A stretch of DNA of 64,000 nt from Chloranthus sessilifolius (lineage: Eukaryota > Streptophyta > Magnoliopsida > Chloranthales > Chloranthaceae): contig CM037584.1 of the NCBI GenBank assembly GCA_021018995.1, positions 174,920,317-174,984,316 of the forward strand, in the 5' to 3' direction. Every line of letters starts with the position of its first letter. Within the stretch, counting starts at the first letter, position 1. Below the pieces are notes generated by a model. That model saw only the letters and a list, made by a program, of their open reading frames with translations, was not told the origin of the DNA and did no database searches. Shown here piece by piece: positions 24,020 to 34,487 of the stretch. Made by a program: the position numbers and the translations under genes.

Positions 24020-24185
24020 AAGGGCAATAGTTGCTTGAGAATGGCAATAGCAGTTCATAGAAGGGCAATAGCAGTTCCTGGAAGGGTAATAGCAATTCCT
24101 GGAAGGGCAATAGCAATTCCTGGAAGGGCAATAGCGATTCTCAGAAGGGCAATAGTAATTAGTAAAAGGGCAATAGCAATCTTGA
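24020..24185. repeat. short tandem repeat in the unit A leader
   Basis: About eight units of some 18-20 bp share AAGGGCAATAGCAATTCCTG. On the minus strand they translate to a repeated Y-C-P-S-R-N-C peptide, which I regard as incidental. Confidence 0.85.
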
Positions 24186-24375
24186 AAATTAGAGAAGACG
24201 ATGAATAGTCTTCCATGTGCAGAGAGATAATCACAGTAACATGAGAACCAGGGAAGACGATGAACAGTAGTCCGCCAGCAGATCCATAGCAGACATGACA
24301 ATCGGTCACTGTTTCCTACTATTCCGACGTCCCCTACCCCCCATATGGAATTACCACGAGTTTAGCCGGACATGT

Positions 24376-24386
24376 CTCTGATACCA
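24376..24386 (-). other. tRNA-Met primer binding site between units A and B
   Basis: The minus strand reads TGGTATCAGAG, complementary to the 3' end of plant initiator tRNA-Met, the primer of caulimoviruses and many copia elements. It marks the conventional genome start of unit A. Confidence 0.85.
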
Positions 24387-25060
24387 ATTATAGAGTTGGG
24401 GGAAGAATGGTGACGGAAAAGAAAATAAAAGAGAAGAGATGCACTAATGGTTAATGCATGCAAAGAGCAATCTGTCTAAAACACAAAATAAAATATACAA
24501 ACTTTTATTATAAAACTAAACACTAAAAGGGAGCTTACTTACAAAGGGATCTCCACTTGCTTAAACAAAAAGAAAAACAAAGAAAAGAAGAAAGCAACCT
24601 ATTAACTAATGGAAGAGAAGTTGGGAATTTCCCGGTGCTTGGACATGTCCCAAGCTACCCATTATATACACATTTGGTGGACTTAAGGATGCTTGAAGTC
24701 CGATAGTGGAGATAGTGGAGGGACACGTGTATTGTATTCATTGTTGCAGTTGCTTCGTCCCGAAGTAATTATTGTATGACGTCAGTGCTTGCATCATACT
24801 GGAATTATTGCTAGATGACGTAAGAGCTTGCGTCAAGGGGCACTTGTTGAGAACAGCTAGATGGATATTGTTGTATACTGAAATTATTGCTGGATGACGG
24901 AAGGGCTTGCGTCATAGAACATTATTGAGGACAACTGGCTTAATAGTGCTGTATTGGTATCTTGGAGAACAGCTGGATAGCTCTGTGAGAGTATTATCTG
25001 ATGACATTATTGCCACTTATCTTTTGATGGTTGTTGCCTATCAGTTGAGCTGGCTAGGAA
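24387..25060 (-). promoter_or_regulatory. 35S-like promoter and poly(A) region of unit B
   Basis: On the minus strand three as-1-like boxes are visible: TGACGGAAGGGCTTGCGTCA (24895-24914), TGACGTAAGAGCTTGCGTCA (24816-24835) and TGACGTCA (24778-24785). CACTATC elements, a TATA box (24660-24669) and AATAAA (24504-24509) follow. In caulimoviruses such TGACG boxes bind TGA/bZIP factors and drive genome-length RNA. Confidence 0.8.
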
Positions 25061-26506
25061 TTAGGATTCCATTAAATTATTGAGATTGTGATAATAAATT
25101 GAGTCTTGAGACACAGGACTATAAGAATTTGGAGGTTCCTGTGTGAATTCTTCTTCTCTCATAGTGGCTTCAATCTCCAGTGATTCTGGTAGATGTAAAT
25201 TATTTCGGCTGATCATCTGTGATAACAAATTCTCTACTTCATTTACTTGTTGAGGAGTAGCCATATACTCTATTGGAAGATTAGTGAGGAAAATACGCCT
25301 TCCATCAGTAATTTTGAAATCATATGGCGTATTTACTATATCTTTTGCTTCTTTTGAGAAATGCATAAGAGATTGGATCCAATATGTTTTGGGGGAAATA
25401 TTTTTGATACTCTGATCAGCAACTGATATCTCCATCTGAACTCGAGAATGTTCGATCTGTTTGGTCTTCATAAGAACCCATATCTGATAAGGTTGGAAGA
25501 AAGTTCCTTTTGATCTCCAGCCGATAGTACTAGTAATCCAGAATGTAAAATGAGTATGGTACAAAAGATTTTTGATGGTATGAAGGACCATGGATTGGAT
25601 CATTCTAGGAAATTTGGGTACAACATGTGTTGGAAAAATTAATTGATTGATTAATCCCCAATCTAAGCAACAATCAAGATATTGAGAGGGGAAGAAATAA
25701 GAACAAAGGGATAGCTTGGGTAGATGATACCCCTGATTATGGTTAATATAATGATGATGTTGAAACAAAATTTGCTTAATCTGAAGGGCTTGATCCTCAA
25801 TTTGGGAATAGATTTCTTGAGCAATTTCGAATGGAAGAATAATTTTGATTTTGTCAAAGAGACAAATTCTTTTGAGACGCTGAAGAATTGGGTCTGGAGA
25901 ATAGGACTCAAGAGTTTGAATAAGTTTAAGAAAATGAGATATTTTCTCAAGAGTAAAAGTCTCATCTTCCCAATTACAATTATCTAAGTGGGAAATAAGA
26001 CCATTATAGAATGTTTTAATATTGATCTCCAGAGTTCTCATTTTATCTTGTAAAGAACTCATATAATATCGGAGTCTTTTTCTATTACTCATAACATGAC
26101 TTTTTCATACGGCATTCACATCTTGGTGAATGGTGGCAGATAGGCCAGGATTATGGAAATTAGGAATTTTTTGCATTTGATATATTTCTTGTTTGGTAAG
26201 TGGGGTGAATCTCTCAACACGAGTTTTTTCCCGCTGTTGAGTGGTCTGACCAATACTGATTTTTTCCAGTTTTTGAGCGGTCTGGTATATTGCCAAGGCC
26301 TTTCTTGCTTCAAGGATAGAATTATGCATTTCATAGTGTGCATTTGGAAAATTAAATATTTGGCTATGGCAAGATTGCCATGAGAGGTATATGCCTGGGT
26401 GAAATCCTCTTAAGACAGCATAAGCCTTTTTCTGGGGAGAAGTAATATCTTCTTCTATAGGAATTTGTTCAAAATATCTCTTCCTGGAATGGCTACTATT
26501 AGCCAT
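25061..26506 (-). other. viroplasmin/P6-like region, unit B (fossil)
   Basis: The N-terminus has AYAVLRGFHPGIYLSWQSCH and FNFPNAHYEMHNS, the viroplasmin signature. The remainder keeps IKTFYNGLISHLDNCNW, DPILQRLKRICLFDK, YWIQSLMHFSK and KITDGRRIFLTNLPIEYM. It is clearly homologous to, but diverged from, the unit A and C proteins. It is broken. Confidence 0.75.
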
Positions 26507-27900
26507 AATCTGTAGACATAAAAAGATGGGTTAGTCGGTCTTTGTTAAGACCAAATAATCTTGGGAAATCTTCTTGGCTTGTGCGGGATAATTCCTGCAA
26601 AAGTAAATTCATTAGTTTATGAAAATTAATAGGAAAGGTGTAATAAAGAACTAAATTATGCTTAAGAAATGAAGTGGAAAGATTGTGGCATTTAATAATG
26701 ATAGGTATGAGTGGAGATGTGGGCTCCAAAATGACACAATGGGGAGAAGAAAGAAGATAAAGGGAAGAACCCACCGAAGGCAGGGAAACAAATTCAAAAG
26801 TTAAAGGAATATTATGAAATTGAGTGTGAATACCCTTATGATCTACCTGAAAGAATGGGAGAAGGGTATTAATAAAAGGTAATCCAAGGATAACCGATTG
26901 GGTTACATTGGGGAGGATCATAAAAGTAGTTGGCATAGTGATACCATGGTGGGAGATAGAAATATCAACTTTATGATGAATAAGCATTCGATGACCACTA
27001 GCATTAATAAGGCTATGATAAGCCTTGATCAAATAATGTGAAGGGATAATACCTTCGAGGAGACAGTTCATGTCAGCACCACTGTCTACAAGTGCAATTA
27101 TATCCTTGAGGATGAAATCGTGATTAATGATTAGATTAATTTTAATATACCATTTCTTGGATGGTATCTGGGTAATTGGTTGTAGATAATTATCTTGGAT
27201 TGAAATATTATCTTCAGATTTCTGTTTATTTGCTAAGATATTTATTTCTAGTTTATGGAGTCTTAATTTGAGTGATAAAATTTCTTGAGTAATTTGTTGT
27301 TTGAATTGATTAAATTCAAGGGTCAAAGATGGATTATTATGAGAAGTGTTGGCTAGAGATAATGGTTTAGACCCGGGGTCTTCAAGTCGATTAAATAGTT
27401 CTCGGAGTGAATAAGGATTGTCAATAATTAAATCCTTTTTCTTTTCAATTTTGGCTGTGGATATACAGGCTTCGATTAATTTAGATTTCATAATAGGATC
27501 TTCGGTTTTCTCAATTAGATCAACCAAAGATTGTTGACTTTCACTAAGAACATTGAGATTTAGATTGTTCATAGTAGCGAATGTCTGCCAATTATTTTCT
27601 GGTGAGATTATTGGTTGACAATGACAACCAGGATAATGATCTTCTAAAGAAGAAGAGGAAGTAGGAAGACTATGGGTTTCCTCAGAGTCAGAATCATATC
27701 TGTCTCCATCCGTCATAGGATCATCAATTAATAGCTTAGATAAGGTTAATTTTAATCCTTCGTCTTGGATTTGATTTAGTTTTTGTTGAAGGGGACATCT
27801 ATTGGCATAATGGCCAAATCTATGACATTTATAACATGTAATATCTTTATTGATATTTTTTGTTTGTTTGTCTCGAACTTTTCGAGAAGATGAAGGATGA
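26499..27900 (-). other. capsid zinc knuckle and retropepsin region, unit B (fossil)
   Basis: The minus strand encodes the knuckle CYKCHRFGHYANRC (27795-27836), an acidic linker, then a retropepsin with IALVDSGADMNCLLEG (active-site DSG at 27078-27086) and ILGLPFINTLLP. After the protease the expected reverse transcriptase is not seen; the next region is viroplasmin. The protease would cleave the capsid precursor in the live virus. Confidence 0.8.
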
Positions 27901-27917
27901 TATTTATTTGTGGGGAA

Positions 27918-28634
27918 TTATTTTTTCCTTCTAAATGGTTTATAATTAGGAGCAGTTTCTTTCAATTTTTTATCTTTCCTTTTGGGAGGAAAATTGATTT
28001 TGGTGTCATAAGCAAATTGGTCACAAAATTCGCCTAATTCCTTACGACCAGTGAGTTGTTGTTGTTTTAATTGTTGGTGTAATTTTAGATCATTACACAG
28101 AGTGAGACCTTCACGTATGATGACACTAATTAATTGCCCATATGTATATTGATTATAGTTGATACTTTGGTCATCAGAATTTCTGAGGTTATTTATGACC
28201 TTTCCAGCAAATAAGCTGGGAAGATCATCAATGAACTTAGCCTTCCAATATTCATTATTTGCATCAGTTCTTTGCATAACCTTAGCCAGGAAAACATCCT
28301 TGTACCATCTGAAATGAGTTAAGGATGGACAACGAAGATTTTGAAGAAGTTCTCTTCTTCGTTCTTGTTGATGCTTCCAAGAACCAATAAAATGTAGAAT
28401 TATACTTTGGGTTAAAGTATAAACTGCATCTTCATAGGTCTCATATTGGCCAGTATTTTCATTTTTTACTTGTTTCTTTGAGTAAAGAATTTCATCTCTT
28501 TGATGTTGGGTGAGCAAATTATCCCACCAACCCTTAAGAATACCAGAAAACCCAGTAACGATAAACTTAGCAATCTGGTGATCAGGATTATTACTTTGTT
28601 TGAGAATAGTACTATACATAAACATTTTATGCAC
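27918..28634 (-). other. capsid core region, unit B (fossil)
   Basis: The segment has GILKGWWDNLLTQHQRDEI, FIGSWKHQQERRRELLQNLR, HFRWYKDVFLAKVMQRTD and the Lys-rich end PPKRKDKKLKE. This pattern, followed by a CCHC knuckle, is that of caulimovirid capsid proteins, which form the icosahedral shell. Confidence 0.78.
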
Positions 28635-28673
28635 AATTTCAAATATGGCATATTCAGATTTTCCATCAATATT

Positions 28674-29759
28674 TCATTCATAAATGGATCTGTGATCGTA
28701 AGAATTTTGAATATTCATATAATCTTCTTCATAAAGAAGATCTTGTGGAGTGGGTCTTGGATAATAATATCTAGAATAAATATCCCATTTATTCTGGGAA
28801 GGTCTGGAATATTGAATTTTATTGAATTCCATAGCATTTTGTAGAGATTCAAAATGATTTTGAAGTTGATCAATCTGCGTAGGATTGTCATCATCTGTTA
28901 ATATATTAATTTGTAAAGTATTTTTCTTATCTTTCAAAGACAGATTATGCAACCGATTCGTTATTTTATCGATAAATTCTTCTTGTTTGATTTGTTGTGA
29001 TTTTGAATACAGATTAATTCCTGTTACTTCCAATGGTGGTTTTATATTTGGTTGATCAAATTGAATATTAGGAAGTTCTTTAGGAAAAGAAATCATTTCT
29101 TCAATTCTATTTAGTTGTTGTCCAATTGTTTGGAGATTAATATTGGTAAAATTATTTTGTTTATATAAATTGGATAAATCGGGTTTTGCAGGATGGATAG
29201 GTTGAGATGAAGAATCAATTGGACGAATTAAAGCAATAGCTTCAATAGATATGGATGAATGTGGTTGTATGATTTCTAAAGCTTCAGCAGGAGGATGAAT
29301 AGACTGGATGATGGTTCCATCTATCTTTTGCCAAGCCTTTTGAACATCTGCCAGGAGATGTATTCTCCTTTCGTCTTGATTCATTTCCATGTAGTGTGTA
29401 GCTTTGAACCATTTGACAAAAGGAATAATTTGATAGGAAGATTCTATATAGTGATAGAATTGTTTTTTAAAAGATTGTAATTTGTGAGTGGAAAATTTAT
29501 TGAAGTACCAATCACGAAATGGTTTATATTGATCGTTTTGAAATTCAGTATTAATTTCAGATCTATTAATTACAAAATTTGTTGTAGTAAATTCTGGTTC
29601 CAATAATTGTTTAAGACCTCCTTGATCTTTATTATTACTGAGAAGTTTCCCAGTAGGATATTTGATCTTATGCGACCATGTTGATGATGGATTAATGATA
29701 TTATGCCATTGGGCTAATTTAAGATTTGTATGATATTGTTGAAAACTAACACTAGACAT
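28674..29759 (-). other. N-terminal block before the capsid, unit B (fossil)
   Basis: This shares LKQLLEP, INRSEINTEFQ and YKPFRDWYF with unit A. Further on it has a coiled-coil-like stretch (IGQQLNRIEEMI, LQNHFESLQNAMEF) and a Tyr/Pro-rich end. The first ATG (29759) follows an A tract by 15 bases. No named domain was recognised. A movement protein was not found in this unit. Confidence 0.65.
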
Positions 29760-29774
29760 TTATACAAGGAAAAG

Positions 29775-29795
29775 TTTTTTTTTTTTTTTTTTTTT
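29775..29795 (-). promoter_or_regulatory. poly(A) tract in the leader, unit B
   Basis: A 21-base A run (T on the plus strand) ends exactly 15 bases before the first ATG, with a CTTTT linker start as in unit A, although the coding sequences differ. Confidence 0.8.
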
Positions 29796-30542
29796 AAAAC
29801 ACAGAAAGAAAAAGAGTGTGAAAGTGGTTGGTGTAAATACCAATACAACTGTAATTCCATATGTGCATGGTGAACGTGAATAGGGATCCTAAAGTGAATA
29901 GTGACCCGATCTACTATTTATCTGCATAGTGACTACTATTCATCTTCTTCCCAAAATATCCCAATTTTACTAATCATATTTCTGTAAAAGGAATAATGCT
30001 CATCTTCTTACCTTGACTTTCAAAACTACTAGTTACCTTTCTAAATTTATCTCTAAAATCACTAGTTACCTTACTTCCTATTTTCTCAAAAATAATAAAT
30101 TGTTAGATCTGCCAAATTATTACCAAATAATGTTTCCTCTATCTGCGTCAGTCAACGATTTGTGGGATTTACTTCGGCATCTCGCACTCACTGCATCTCG
30201 CCATATTACCCAACGCGACCTCTCACCGCGAGATAACACCCAGTAGTAACAAGCAGATCTTTCTATTTATCCTTCTAAGAATTTAGAAATTTCAATAATG
30301 TCGTAACGAGAGATTCCTTAAGATAGGCCAATAGTAATTCTGAAAATCAGGTAAGACTATGAATAGTATTCCATGTTCAGAGATACTCACAGTATCCTGA
30401 AAACCAAGGAAGACGATGAACAGTAGTCCGCCTGCAGATCCATAGCAGACATGACAACCGATCACTGTTTCCTACTATTCTGACGTCCCCTACCCCCCAT
30501 ATGGAATTACCACGGGTTTAGCCAGACATGGCTCTGATACCA
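29796..30542 (-). other. leader and primer site of unit B
   Basis: This is a leader of about 750 bp. The primer site TGGTATCAGAGC (minus strand) is at 30531-30542. A block around 30110-30240 matches the unit A leader near 23810-23950, including GCGAGATGCAGTGAGTGCGA. Shared leaders with different first genes are the key observation for the segment idea. Confidence 0.75.
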
Positions 30543-31124
30543 ATTACAGAGTTGGGGGAAGAATGGTGACAGAAAAGAAAATAAAAGGAAGAGATGCACA
30601 AATGGTTAATGCATGCAAAGAGCAATCTGACTAAAACACAAAATCAAATATGCAAACTTTTATTATAAAAACATAAACTAAAAACTAAAAGGGAGCTTAC
30701 TTACAAAGGAGTGTCCACTTGCTTAAACACAAAGAAAAACAAAGAAAGAAGAAAGCAACCTAATAGCTAAAGAAAGAGAAGTTGGGAATTTCCCGGTGCT
30801 TGGACATGTCCCAAGCTACCCATTATATACACGATTGGCAGATTTAAACATATTTGAAGTCCGATAGTGGAGGGACACGTGTGCTTGATTCATTTGTTGC
30901 AATCGCTTCGTCCCGAAGTAATAGCTGTATGACGTCAGTGCTTGCATCATACTGGAATTATTGTTGAATGACGTAAGAGCTTACGTCAAAGGGCACTTGT
31001 TGAGAACAGCTGGATGTATAATATTGTATCTGTGTATTGGAGGACAGCTGGATATGACTGTAGGATGTATTACTTGGTGCTATTATTATACCAGATGTTA
31101 ATAATAAATAGGTGACTATATCAG
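30543..31124 (-). promoter_or_regulatory. 35S-like promoter and poly(A) region of unit C
   Basis: The minus strand carries TGACGTAAGAGCTTACGTCA (30969-30988), TGACGTCA (30930-30937), a TATA box (30821-30830) and AATAAA (30659-30664). It closely matches the unit A promoter but retains the second TGACG pair. Confidence 0.8.
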
Positions 31125-32526
31125 TCAAATTTCTCTAGATAAGGAGCTGCCAGATGAGGAACTATCCGAATAAGCTTCTGCTTGTAATAGTTCTGTCTCT
31201 AAGATAGAAGCTTCATGCTTGAAATTGGCAGGAAGGTGAAGATTATTCCTGTTGATTAATTGTTGGAGAAACTTATCTGCTTCTTCTTCTTGCTGTGGAG
31301 TAGTCATATACTCTATAGGAAAGTCGGTGATAAAAATTCTTCTTCCATCAGTAATCTTGAAGAAGTACTTATCCATGGAGACTTCTCTTGCATGTTGAGA
31401 AAAATGTAGTAATGAATGAATCCAATAAGATTTGGGAATAAGTGATTGAATGCTGGATTGAGCAAGGGGAATAGATTTATTGACATATGAGAATTCATAC
31501 ATCTGTGCGAAGAATCCAAATTTGATATGGTTGAAAAAATTGTTCTCTAGATCTCCAGCCAAGAGTACTAGTGATCCAAAAGGTAAGATGAATGCCTTTG
31601 AGCAGATTTTTAGAGGCATAAAAGATCATGGATTTAATCATCCGAGAAAAATTTGGTATATTAGCAAGAGGGAAAATAATTTGATTAATCATTCCCCAAT
31701 CAAGAGCTTGGGATAGATTAAATGGATAATTCGGAGTAAACAAAGAAATCTTAGGGAGATGATAACCCTGAAGATGGTTGAGAAATGCATAATTGTGCAA
31801 AAGAAGTTGTTTAATTGTAATTTCAGAATACTCAATTTAAGACGCAATTGAATGAAAAATAGCAATTGAAAGAATGTGTTTTGCCTTTTCGAAGATGCAA
31901 ATTCTTTTAAGGCGATGGAGAATTGGATCATGAAAATGAGGTTCAACCAAAGCAATAAGGTAAAGGAAATAAGAAATTTTATCAATAGTAAATGTTTCTT
32001 CTTCCCAATTAAAATTATTGAGCACAAAGGTGAGGCCTTTGTAAATGATTTGTATATGGGCTTCCTGAGCTTGAATGTTGGTTGTGAGGGTAGACAAATA
32101 TTGTCGGACCATTTTCTTGTTTGAACCAATATGGTTAATCCATATACCATTGATATGGGGTAGAAAACCAGAGTTTATAAAATCAGGAATATGGCTGATA
32201 CTGGTTAGTCCAGGTTTTGCAGACTCTTGGGCTTCCAAAATGGGAGAGATGGTCAAGAGCTGTTGCTCGATTTGAAAGGCTTTGAAAGCGGTTCTGCATT
32301 CTCTAATGGAATTAAACATCTGATAGGATTTGTTAGGAAAATTATAAATTTGGCTGTGGCAGGATTGCCATGAGGTATGAAGGCCTGGTTGGAATCCTCT
32401 GAGAACCATATAAACTTTGTGTTGAGGAGAAGAATTTTCTTCTGAATTGGCTGATTGGAGAGAAGAGCTACTGCTAGCCATTCTTGCTGCATAAAACTTT
32501 ATTGTTAGTGGATGAATAATTTTCAA
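31125..32526 (-). other. viroplasmin/P6-like region, unit C (fossil)
   Basis: Near-duplicate of the unit A region: VYMVLRGFQPGLHTSWQSCH at the start, DPILHRLKRICIFEKAKHIL in the middle and KITDGRRIFITDFPIEYM near the end. High agreement with unit A suggests a recent duplication or two insertions of one strain. It is broken. Confidence 0.75.

Positions 32527-32530
<4 letters not shown>

Positions 32531-32581
<51 letters not shown>
32531..32581. repeat. (TA)n microsatellite, unit C
   Basis: A 51-bp pure TA run lies at the position matching the 18-bp run in unit A. Confidence 0.95.
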
Positions 32582-32583
<2 letters not shown>

Positions 32584-32943
32584 GCTCCACTTGATTTCGT
32601 GAGTTTGTAAGAAATATGATGCATAGTAATAATATGCTGAAAATACCAGTTGTTTACTGGGGTTGTTTTATACTAAAAACTATTATTTTACCTTGCTGGT
32701 GATGATCCGGCCGGAAATATAAATTGCTTACATTTTAACACTCATGAAAGTACTCTCAAATAGGATGATTATGAAAGCACTCAAATTGGAATACTCTGAT
32801 AGATAAGTCAAAAGAATAAGAAGGAAAGACCTTTGTATAAAATTTGTTGGAAAATAAAATGTTTATGCTGAAATTCCATGCAAAGTTATATGGATAGAGT
32901 TTGGTAAATATAACCAAAGAATTAATTGATAGATGATTGAATT

Positions 32944-34487
32944 TTAAAAGGTTTTATTGGTAAATAGCTTTAAATATTTGTAAGGAAATTCAGTGTGCAT
33001 GAGACCGGATGGCCATCCATGCCATTCTAAATGCCATGAAAAAATAAAGATATTATTTCTTATAATAATATGCCTATGCTTGTAGGCCTTAGTTTGGTTG
33101 TACCTATTCTTGTAGGTATTGGGTTGAATAAATGTGTTCCTTAGATTGGAAGGAGAAACTAAAGTTGTAAGTAGATTCTTTAGAATAGAAAACTTGTTGT
33201 GTAATTTAACAATGGACGGAAGAGTGATGATGGATGGAATGGAAAAAGGAAGTAGTAGGAGACATGGGGGCCCCAAAATTACACAATGGGGTGTGAAAAT
33301 GGAATAAAATAATAAAGCAAATGATGGTGGAATTGAGGTCATTGTAAAATAAAGGAAAATGTCACAACTTGAGGGAGAGTGATATAGACTGTAATGATAG
33401 TTCTGAGAATCCTGTAGAACTCTGTGGAGTTGCGTTTTGACAGGAAAATTAGTATAAGAAATTAGCATAAGGATGCTATAAGATCCTAAATTAGGATTTA
33501 TGATGATTGGAGTAAATAAGTATGAGAATAAAAAAGAAGACAGAATAAGTCTGGGATCTTTGTCATAGAATTGATTGAATTGTGGAATGAGCAATTTGCT
33601 GCATTGAGTGACATAATGGTCATTATGAATTTGATGGAAGCATGGGATAAGCTTTCGGATCCTTGAAGGAAATGTCGTTTTAAAGAAAATCGAAGGTGAT
33701 TGAGAAGCTTCATGAGAAAAGCTGAGAGGATTATTTCTTTTCAGGATTAATTGATTTGGTGTGAAAGGATCTTGTTTGGTATTGTGACTAAAAGATACTT
33801 TGGATTTTAGTAATAATATAAATAATAATTGTTTGATATAATCAAATTGAGTTGGAGTGAATTGGGGAATACTAGTGTCTTGACTAGTTGTGAATTCACA
33901 GATGTTATCCTGAATGGATTCAGAAGAGATTACTTCTACTTCACTCAAAGATTTCTTTTGAGATGTGTATTCATCTAAGATATCAATGGATAGAGGTGGT
34001 TGAATATGCTGTGTAATTTGAACCTGATCATTAATAGGTAAACCTTGTTCCTGATCTGGTTGAGTTTCAGAAGGAACAATAGGACTTAAAATTATCGTTG
34101 GATCAGTATTTTGATCGGAAACTTCTGTTATAAGAATATTATCAGAGGATATTTGAACAGAAGTCATATTGGATTGTTCTTTAAGATATTTATCTTTATG
34201 ATAACATTGGAACCATTGGACAAAAGGAATAATTATATGAGAAATTTCTATAAATTGATTGAAACTTTCTTTAAATTTTAATAATTCTTGACTAGTAAAT
34301 GTTTTGAAATACCAATCTCGAAAAGGTTTATATTTTTCTTGCTGAAACTCAGTATTAATTTCAGAACGATTGATTGTAAAATCTTTTGATGTTGTGATGA
34401 CAAGTGGTTCTAGTAATTGCTTAAGACCTACCTGTGGTTGAATTTGGGTATTGCTGGGAATTTGCCCAGTAATGGATTTGTTGAAGG
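32944..34487 (-). other. unit C N-terminal block and protease-distal region (fossil)
   Basis: Matches 20665-22239 of unit A, including FNKSITGQIPSNTQIQPQVG, NRSEINTEFQ and the HCVILGPP segment. The unit ends at about 34487 inside a dispersed repeat. Conservation with unit A is high; the region is broken. Confidence 0.7.

Larger units (their letters stand above)
23338..24386 (-). other. long leader of unit A with tandem repeats
   Basis: About 1.05 kb of non-coding leader lie between the primer site and the first ATG. It holds CTACTACTCATCATTAAACC repeats (about 23560-23735) and GGCAATAGCAATTCCTGGAA repeats (24020-24185). A GC-rich block shared with unit B (CGAGATGCCGAGATAAATCC-like on the minus strand, about 23840-23935) may fold, as caulimovirus leaders do. 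Confidence 0.65.
17367..34487 (-). mobile_element. endogenous pararetrovirus array (Caulimoviridae-like), fossil
   Basis: About 17.1 kb of plant pararetrovirus sequence: one inverted partial unit (17367-18335, plus strand) and three head-to-tail units on the minus strand (A 18336-24386, B 24387-30542, C 30543-34487). The movement protein, capsid, retropepsin, viroplasmin, 35S-like promoter and tRNA-Met primer site all point to Caulimoviridae; the genus is undecided. No RT or RNase H was found. Units A and C agree at well over nine bases in ten by eye, while B is clearly diverged. Each unit is broken, by roughly two to four interruptions apiece. The left end lies in LTR B and the right end in a dispersed repeat. 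Confidence 0.85.

Noticed and set aside
24011-24309. Cys-rich repeat peptide (Y-C-P-S-R-N-C units) on the minus strand
   Set aside because: It only translates the 18-20-bp tandem repeat of the virus leader. Two overlapping frames look equally 'repetitive', which argues against coding.
17367-34487. Calling the array a Ty1/copia element because of the TGGTATCAGAG primer site
   Set aside because: The 30K movement protein, viroplasmin, capsid type and 35S-like promoters are pararetroviral. No integrase and no TG...CA LTRs were seen; the same tRNA-Met primer is used by caulimoviruses.
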